A DNA stretch of 64,000 nt from Bolinopsis microptera (Eukaryota > Ctenophora > Tentaculata > Lobata > Bolinopsidae), in the NCBI RefSeq assembly GCF_026151205.1, contig NC_087080.1:6923096-6987095 (forward strand). Direction: 5' to 3'. The number at the start of each line of letters is the position of its first letter. Within the stretch, counting starts at the first letter, position 1. Under the pieces are notes generated by a model that was given only the letters and a program-made list of their open reading frames with translations, did no database searches and was not told where the DNA came from. The translations under genes were made by a program, and so were the position numbers. Of this stretch, positions 55,905-64,000 are shown piece after piece.

Positions 55905-58900
55905 ATGTGGGGCCTTCTTGGCAGTAAGTGACATAATTAATTTATTATATTTTATTTAAATCAGTTGACTACCTTTAACAGATAAATGATTAAGTTGAGG
56001 TGTTGATTCAGCGGGAATCTAGAACAATCGTTCAAGAAGTGGGATATGCCTTGACAGCTAAATCCAGAATATACAAATATGTTCAAAATTATAAGATTTA
56101 AATGTTACAGTGCGTTATCCTGTAAATTGTACATGGTGTCTAAAGTATTAATTTACCAGGCAGCAAGGAAGGTGCTCAAGAGGCAGCACCCCCAGATACT
56201 ACCCCAGTTGCTCCCCCTCCGATGATGTTCAACCCTCAGAACACTACCTCAACCATCAAAAGTCGAACATCCCGTAACCCCCTCTCCAGACCTAAGCGCC
56301 CTGCAGCATCAGGGCAGGTCATCAATCAGGCCCAGCTTCAGAACCAGCCTCTGTCACCTACGGGACAGGCTGTGTCTCCTCACGGAGAAGGTCAGGTTCA
56401 GGCTCAGAGTCCTGTTTCTCCGTCTGCTTTACCTTCTTTTAATGCCTTTCCTAACTTCCAGTCTTCTGACAACCATAACTTAGCTGCTGAACATCCAAAT
56501 AATCAGCCGCCTAGTACTGAACAGGTTAATCAATATCTCAGCAATTATGATTATGGGGTTGCCGCTGTGGGTCAAGTCAACGAAAATGCCCCTGTTGATA
56601 GCAATCAGATTAACAACAGTATTCATCCTCCTCAAGAAAACCATCACCATCAGATGGACCAACACACGCAAAACCAACAGTATCCTCAAGATGGCCAATA
56701 TCAACAAAACAACCAATATGACCAACAACAACATCAGTACCAACCTCATCAAAACCAAGTTGAGCAGCAAAACGAGCACCAGCCAGGGTACTACCAGGAG
56801 ACGGTTGGAACGAGCACCAGCAACCCCAGGATCATAACCAACATCAGCAACAAAATGGCGTGTCTAGTGATCTGCAGGGCTCCCATCACCAGTACAACCA
56901 AGAGGTCTCTGGAGATGGATCACAACACCATCAGCAAAGTACAACTACAAACGAAACCCAACAGCCGGTACAAGCAATGAATATCATGTCTGAGGAAGAT
57001 TTCAACAAACATTATTTCGAGCACTCTGGTACTTATGCTCCTGATGGTGCCTGGTTACAATACTACCAACAGTGGACTGCTTACTATCAATCCCTTGCTC
57101 AACCAGGTGTTCAAGAAGAAAATCAAACAGATGTGTCCCAACATCAGCCTCAGCGGGAGCAGCAGGAAGAGCCTCATTGGGATGGGCAAACACAGCAAGT
57201 ACCCAACCATGATCCTAACCAAACTCATCCGTCATACCAAGGGCAAGGCGATGAAATTCCTCAAGTCAATATGAATTCAAGGGAACGGTTTGATTCCCAA
57301 TCATCGAACAGAGCTAGGCGTGAATCTTATGGGCAGCAAATCGATCCTTCGAATAGAGAAAGGCATGAATCGTTTGGTCAACAGATTGATCCTTCAAACA
57401 AAGTCAGGCACGATTCAGCAGGTCAGCTGGTTGATAACCATGAGCAGAAAGCTCATAACTCTGGGAGCTTTAGTCATCAACCAGAACCACTTCCCGACCA
57501 TTCTTTCTTCAACAACGTTGGAACAGCTCATCAATCTACTCCTACTATAAATGGTAATCCTGCTGGATTCTTTGATCAAGTTCCTGCCACCGATAACTTT
57601 GCACAGCAGAATGCTTCCTTTGATCAAGTTTCACAATTACAACCTGGAAATAATATGAACAGCATGACTCCGTTTGATTTCAACCAGCCTATTCAAGAAC
57701 CTCCAGTATCCCTAGCGAATCCTGACAATCCGTTCCAAAAAGAACGAGATTCAACAACGCCCTTATGGGAGAAAAAAGATCTCAACCTTGGATCAGAGCA
57801 ACAGTTCGCTCCTCCAACTAACCATCACCATGCTACATCACCTCCAAGCAACCATGGAAGTAATGAAAACACTCCCAGATCCAGACACTCCAGTACCACT
57901 GTAACAGGTGAACTGCCTTATGGGATAGCTACTGAAAGGGCAAGGACTTCAAGCTCAACATCCAAGTCATTGGTATCGGAGCCGAGGTCTAGGACTACAA
58001 GTGCTAACATTATGACAGAACCTCCACCCCAGGAATGTGTGCAGCCTCCACCTCAATTCAATGACTTCACAGCAGAAGTTACAGTACCTCCACCTCCTCC
58101 CATGTTCACCCAAAATGCTCCATCAGCTTTTGCTCCAGTGGGAAAGAGGAAAAACAATAGGGTTGGCCTCCAGGAGAATGCTTATCTTGAAAAACCTGTG
58201 GAGGATAATAACCCTAGTAAATCTCCTGAGGCGGAATTTATGCTTGGGCCTCCATCTCGAGATTCAGTAGCTAGCAGTAACCCTCAGACTCAAGCATCAG
58301 AGCAGGCTCCCCAACCTCAGGATGTGTACCCCAGTGAAGCTCCTCCGATGTTTGCAACTCAACCATCTAGTTTTCAAGCTTTCCCTCCTGTCTCTGCACC
58401 CACTGGACAGATGCCTTATCAATCACCTCCAAACCCTTCATTCACTCAACAACCTTTTGAAAAAGCTGATTATCCACCACCTGCTAACTCCCACATACCA
58501 CTAGGGCAAATGGCTGGTAACATCGCAGTCCCTCCTCCTCAGAATGCATTTACTGCAGTTCCTCCTCCTCAAAACGCATTTACTGCAGTTTCTCCTCCTC
58601 AAAATGCATTTACTGCAGTTCCTCCTCCTCAAAATGCATTTACTGCAGTTCCTCCTCCTCAAAACGCATTTACTGCAGTTTCTCCTCCTCAAAATGCATT
58701 TACTGCAGTTCCTCCTCCTCAAAACGCATTTACTGCAGTTTCTCCTCCTCAAAATGCATTTACTGCAGTTCCTCCTCCTCAAAACGCATTTACTGCAGTT
58801 TCTCCTCCTCAAAATGCATTTACTGCAGTTTCTCCTCCTCAAAACAACCTGCCACTACCGCCCTCAGAAAATACGATGCCTGATGTAAATACGATGCCAC

Positions 58901-61900
58901 CTTCGCAGCCATCCACTGGTATGGAAGCTTTCATGCCTCCTCCCATGTCATCTTCCGGACGCACCGACACTCTTCCACCTCCAGCGTCATCCTCATCTGC
59001 ACAAAGCAGTGTAAACCCTCCTTCTCAACAACACAGTTCGAGACGGGGATACTCAAAACCAGCAGATCCGTTTGGATTTGGTGGTATGATGCTGCCACCC
59101 CCTAATACTGGAGGAGTGAATCCCCCAGTCCAGAGTGGTGGAAATCAGATGCCTCTATCTCAAGTAAGCGGCATCCAGATGCCACAATCTGATAAGATTA
59201 TTTCTCCACCACAGTCTGGTGGCTTCCAAATGTCACAATCTCAATCGAGTGGGATGATGCCTCCAACACAATCTAGTAGCATGCAGATGCCACCGCCACA
59301 ATCTGGTACCATACAGATGCCACCACAGCAATCTAGCAGCATGCAGATGCCACCACAGCAATCTAGCAGCATGCCACCACAAACCGGTCCAATTAAAACG
59401 CAACAACCATTTGGATCTGCACCACCACCATCTAAGAACATGGAACAGAAAGTGGCTGATAATGTGCTGATGCCACCTCCTGCCACCGACATGTACGAGA
59501 GGATAAACCTCAAGAACTCACAAAAGAAACAAGCCTCACCCTCGCTGAACTACAACAATATAACCTTTGCCCGACCAATCGGTCAGAGTGAAAGTTTGAG
59601 TAGGAGTTCCAGTAGACCTCCCAGCCGGGGTAGTGATGACACGATAGCTCGGTTGAGAGCGGAGTATGAGGAGAGGAAAATCATGCGACGACCCACGCCA
59701 GACTCAGTAGCAAATATCAGTGGCGGAGGAATCGGCACACCTCTGATGAATTCAACAGCTAGTACCCCAGCACCCAAGAAGTTGAGTACTATGTCTATGA
59801 AATCTATTAGGACTATGGGAAATAAGGTGGCTGACCTGGTAGCTGCTCAGGATTCATACGAGAATGTGGTGTTGAAGAGCGGAGGACCAGGTAGTACTTA
59901 CGAGAACCACGAGCTCTTTGCACCAAAGAAACCCATCCTCCTCCAAAATCAACTCCAAGCTTACCGGTTCGAGCCTCACGCAAGGACGCCCGGGGTGAAC
60001 GATCCACCTCAGCTCAGGACAGCTATGCAGATAGAAGCCACCGCAGGAATGGCTCATCTGGATCCAATCACAGCTTTGTATCCGAGGCAAAATCTCGCTC
60101 CAGATACGGATACCACGATAGAAGTGACGGATCAAAATCCAGGGACGGATCTAAATCCAGGGATAGAGATGATCGGTCCCAGTACGACGAGCGCAGCCGT
60201 CAGGATCCACGTTACGCGTACGATTACAGAGATGATCCTAGAGATCGTTACAGGAGTGAGTATGAACGTGAGAGGTACAGGAGAGAGGAGCTGTATCGTA
60301 GAGAGGAGATGTACCGGCGTGGTATGAACCCTGAGGAGTATCACCGGCAATATCAGGACAGATACTACAGAGATACAGCGGCCAGCAGGAACTACCCTGG
60401 TTACAAGTTAGTGTTTTAAAATAATTTTTTACAAATTTCATTTACATACGGGCAATTTTGTGCCGCTTTAATTGCCTTGATTATTTATTTTAATTACAAG
60501 TCTAAGTACAATTCACCCTAACCTTCAATGACAGCTACATATTTGTGCAGGTATGACTACGACAGGAGGGGATACTATCCAGACCCACTATACGATCGCA
60601 GTGATGATATCTCCCGCACAGAATCCGTCCGATCTGATCCTGTTTCGCAGGACATCACTAAGTAAGTAACCAAAACCAAATTTACCTAAGATTCCTCGCA
60701 TAGTTTTATAATACTTATAGTGACGTCCTTCAACATTTCAAATTCATGTCGCATTCATATTCTCTGACCATTTCAAAGATCATTAATTTCACCTCGATGG
60801 TACATCGCAGGTCACGTGATATTAGGCGCACTCACTCATCCCCTTCCTCACCCCTACCTTCATCCAACTACAACTACCACAGTATGATGCGTTGGGGTGT
60901 CGGGGAGAAGGTTTATCGTTCCTGCTCCAACTGTGATACCAATGATTATGAGCATGAGTTTTTCCATGCTAACATCTCCCGATCACGCCGCAGCTCATCA
61001 ATCATACTCACCTATCCCACTTTTAGGTAATCATACTCACCTATCCCACTTTTAGGTAATTTACAATTTAGATATTTTTCATTTTCAATTTTTCCACAAG
61101 TAGGATAATCCCGGTTGTCTGTTTCACAAGTTAGCATGAACACCATATATAATATTATATTATTTTCATAACACTCATTCAGATCATGTTAAAAAGCAAT
61201 TAAATTCCCTTTCAGAGCTTTTAAATATTTGTGCTGTTCACAAACTTGACATTCCAATCTTTAAAAATATGCTGCATGTTTTTTTTAAATCGCATGTTTA
61301 TCGTAACCTTAATAGCTGGTCTTTTAGAAAAACATTTTTCTTGAAAAAAAAAACTCTCTTCGCTGAGCATGAACTAATCCTACAGGTACGATCAGTTGTA
61401 TCGTTGGTTATCCAACAATAAATTTCACCCAAAATTAGAACGAGGTTTTGTGTAAGTTCACCGCTGCAGTATTCGCCAGTACCCAGCCCTTTTTGTCGGG
61501 CCAAATTGTATTATTTCAATTTTGGCCCACACCCTAACTGCTGATCACTTCCTGGCACGCCTTGCTAATTGCCTGCGATTGTGAAATGAACTGCTAATTG
61601 CTTTCGTGATTATATTTTTTACTAACTGATTAAGACTAAGTGATGTTTTATGTTGACCCCCTCGAGAGTGAAATAAATCACTATTTTGATCTCATTAGCT
61701 CATTGTAGGAGATGCAATGATAATTTTGAATCCCTATTATAAAAAAGCACTTTTAAATAATGCTTCGATTTAGTCATGCGGTTCACTAAGATTCCTTCCA
61801 ATTTTATACACATTTCCACATGCAAGTAATCAAAATTCCAATCGGTAAAATTCGAAGGATATTTTAAACAACCGATACTATCTAACTGATTAATTGATAC

Positions 61901-63633
61901 AAAAACAAAGTAACTAACCAATGTAATTAATTAATTAATTAATTAATCACCCTAATCAGTGAAACTGACGAAGGAGTTGACCTATCTGAGCCAATAAAGG
62001 AGGACACGGACGATCTGCTTAGTACGGACGACTCTAAGTCTAACGTACTTGACGATAATCATGATGTCGAGGTTGAGCCGGACAATTCTGAAGAAGTTGA
62101 AGGTAAAGATTTTATACAAATAGTGGATATTAAATGGTTGGCAGTCTGAGCGTGCCTTATTTACCATGTTGACTAATGTAGCAGGTAGCTATTGATTATG
62201 TAGATGGATTATATCCATCTGATGTATATTGATACTCTTCATCGATAATTCTACACTCCTCTGAATTAATTGAGTGTACAATGTACATGATACTAGTTAA
62301 CTATGCCAAGTATGTGTATAGCATAATTTTATTGTTTTATAACATGGTAACTACCCAGAACCAGAAGAAGAAGTTGTGGAAGAAACAGGAACAGCTCTAG
62401 CTGACCTCTACACTGCACCTTACTTGGTTAGTACACTGCAATTTACTGAACTTGTTATTATACCGGTATAACAAGTACCAATATGTACATTTGACAGTTT
62501 TTGGGTTTTCCAAATAGTTTCTGATTATTCTGATTTGCGACAAATGATATTGCACTGTTAGGATAAACATGTTAGGATGTACATTGTACAAATATTTCCT
62601 CATATTCCGGTCACTTCTGTGTTCATTCTTAAATAACATGTACAGCTTTATTTAGGTTTTGATAATATGCCATCGTCTGGTGTCAACGCACAAAATAGCA
62701 TATAATTATGTTAATCTAACATAATATGATTATAATCATAGTTCAAGAACCCGGAAATGGCGTGAAAATATGTAGGTTTTAACCCGCTATTTCTTCAGTA
62801 TACCCAGTGTCACGTGAGAGCCCAATGTTTTGCTCCTAACAAATTCCTCTGTGTTGTCCCCAACGATGAAGACAATTCCCCCCATATCGTGGAAGTTTCT
62901 GATTTTAAGGTTTGTAATATTTGTGATAAAGGTGCTTGTAGCTATTTTTAACGATTGCGTAACTAAGCAAAATAAAGACGTATAAGACCGAACGCGAAAG
63001 TGGTACGTGATCTACCAGATTTGCTAAATTTATGTCTTAATAAGTATTTGTTCTCCAGTTATTGTATTGGCAAGAACTGAAAGAGATTGATGAATACCCT
63101 GGACCATTTATAAAGTGAGTACTTATTTCATTTTATTCGAGTTGGACCCTGGCCAACATATCAACCCTGTCTGTTCAAATAAGCCTTAAATAGGTCGTGC
63201 GACGTCACTAAGTGCATTCTAAATGTTGCGAAAGTGTTCGTTTTAATCAGTGTCATGAAATTGATTCACAGTTCTCGTTTATGATTGTGTTGTGACCCGA
63301 TAAGCTTGACTGTAACGCTATGGCACGTCACCATTTTTGTGAGGCTATCTTGAAAGCCAGGTTTGACCAGACGTAACGCGCCAAACCGAACAACATAAAT
63401 GTGCCGAGAGTTGTGTAGGACATGCAGCCACAGTGATTTGTACATTTTGCGCGCGCACGTACGTTTCTTTCGGGGATGATGTAGAATTTACATTTTACAG
63501 GGGTGAAACTCCAAAACGAGATGTTATGAACTACTGTAAACGGCAAGCCAACTCGTTGCGGAAGGAGAAATGTACTGACGAAGGAAAGATATTACTTTGG
63601 GAACTTTTAGCGTTACTTTGTAAACAAAACGGG
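55905..63633 (+). CDS. SEC16: SEC16, ER exit-site scaffold (5' part; continues beyond the window)
   Basis: Sec16 organises ER exit sites and COPII coat assembly. Exons: 55905-55923 (19 nt, inferred start), 56160-60406, 60551-60661, 60811-61026, 61386-61451, 61960-62102, 62359-62426, 62799-62909, 63059-63114, 63501-63633, then a donor. About 1,724 codons are visible. The giant second exon encodes a Gln/Pro/Ser-rich disordered region with an 11-unit PPPQNAFTAV repeat, and ends in an RS/RY/DR-rich tract (ERYRREELYRREEMYRRGMN). The later exons enter the central conserved domain: QCHVRAQCFAPNKFLCVVPN, ELKEIDEYPGPFIK and KILLWELLALLCKQNG, close to human SEC16A. Exon 2 has two net single-base losses (near 56808 and 59932). 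Both flanks stay coding, so these are likely sequence errors or polymorphisms. Confidence 0.88.
58529..58843. repeat. 30-bp coding minisatellite in SEC16
   Basis: About eleven units encoding PPPQNAFTAV or SPPQNAFTAV, kept in frame. C/T at one codon position switches Pro and Ser units in an irregular order. A looser repeat (MQMPPQQSSS type) follows at 59220-59380. Confidence 0.97.
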
Positions 63634-64000
63634 GTAAATTACGATGTTTAATTTAATTTTAAACTGTACTACTATACGTGTTCAATACAGCTAGTTTCAG
63701 CAGTACCACTGACAATTTGATTCTGCTTCAAAAGATCAAAAAAGGATCTTTTGATCTTTTGTAATGCAAAATTAAACTTTCTGGATGAAAAATTTCGGCT
63801 GTCCTATTCATTATCATTAAGTGAACTTATCATTTAATCACCGATGAACATTTCTTGATCCATATTGTCCCAACACGTGCTGCAATTGTTTGCCTTTGTA
63901 TTTCTTAATACTAGTCGAATAAAACACAAAAAATTGATGCAATGTATTGTACATAATTTATTAAGATTTGGGGATTTTGATGTATACACTATACATGTGA
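63634..64000 (+). other. SEC16 intron, to window end
   Basis: Begins with a GTAAAT donor. It contains a perfect small palindrome (AAAAGATC repeated in opposite directions near 63730-63760). No exon is recognised before the end. Confidence 0.6.

Noticed and set aside
58501-58888. Cys/Arg-rich minus-strand and Leu-rich plus-strand frames in the SEC16 repeat
   Set aside because: Shadow frames of the 30-bp coding repeat; the PPPQNAFTAV frame is continuous with conserved SEC16 sequence.

Overview
The window is AT-rich animal DNA. Its genes have many GT-AG introns, and it carries non-LTR and Penelope-type retroelements, a C2H2 zinc-finger cluster and many microsatellites. The gene set (RPAP1, DUS4L, FAM114A, SEC16) is pan-metazoan. 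Strong 3' splice sites lie next to several start codons, and long G/C homopolymers cap mobile elements. A marine invertebrate that may use spliced-leader trans-splicing (for example a hydrozoan or another early-branching lineage) would fit, but the sequence does not fix the species. Nothing prokaryotic was seen.

Layout. 1-1600: repeats. 1480-4470: a minus-strand CR1/Jockey-group LINE with a PHD-finger ORF1. 4897-24247: a complete 17-exon RPAP1 gene (1,236 codons read through by hand-splicing). Its introns hold a 40-bp and a 22-bp minisatellite, a transposon with subterminal repeats, a frameshifted class A GPCR-like gene, an ORF1-only retroelement with a truncated Penelope-like element (hammerhead-like cores in its 211-bp inverted repeats) inside it, and a hAT-like composite containing a LINE and a large foldback. 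24248-27980: non-coding, with decayed zinc-finger relics and two nested MITEs.

27980-42890: five head-to-tail copies of one zinc-finger cassette. Copy B (30117-31370) is intact. Copy C is split by a 1.53-kb transposon. A, D and E carry frameshifts. At least A-C have a LINE C-terminal fragment just after the finger stop codon. Between C and D is a 3.7-kb insertion made mostly of a (TCC)n tract. 42890-47347: intergenic repeats and an antisense LINE tail.

47348-64000: four closely spaced plus-strand genes: DUS4L (tRNA dihydrouridine synthase), an unassigned WD-repeat-like gene, FAM114A and the 5' part of SEC16 (ER exit sites/COPII), which runs off the window. They have unrelated household roles. 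The layout is operon-like, with a poly(A) signal about 30 bp before a splice acceptor and 8 bp from that acceptor to the next ATG.

No new biological system is proven. The observations most worth checking are: acceptors at start codons (possible SL trans-splicing); several unrelated transposable elements tipped by long G-runs; zinc-finger helices predicted to read GGA close to a kilobase-scale TCC/GGA tract; and two transposon families whose internal motifs switch orientation in mid-element. Several breaks in otherwise sound genes are single missing bases, so assembly error is a real alternative to pseudogenisation.
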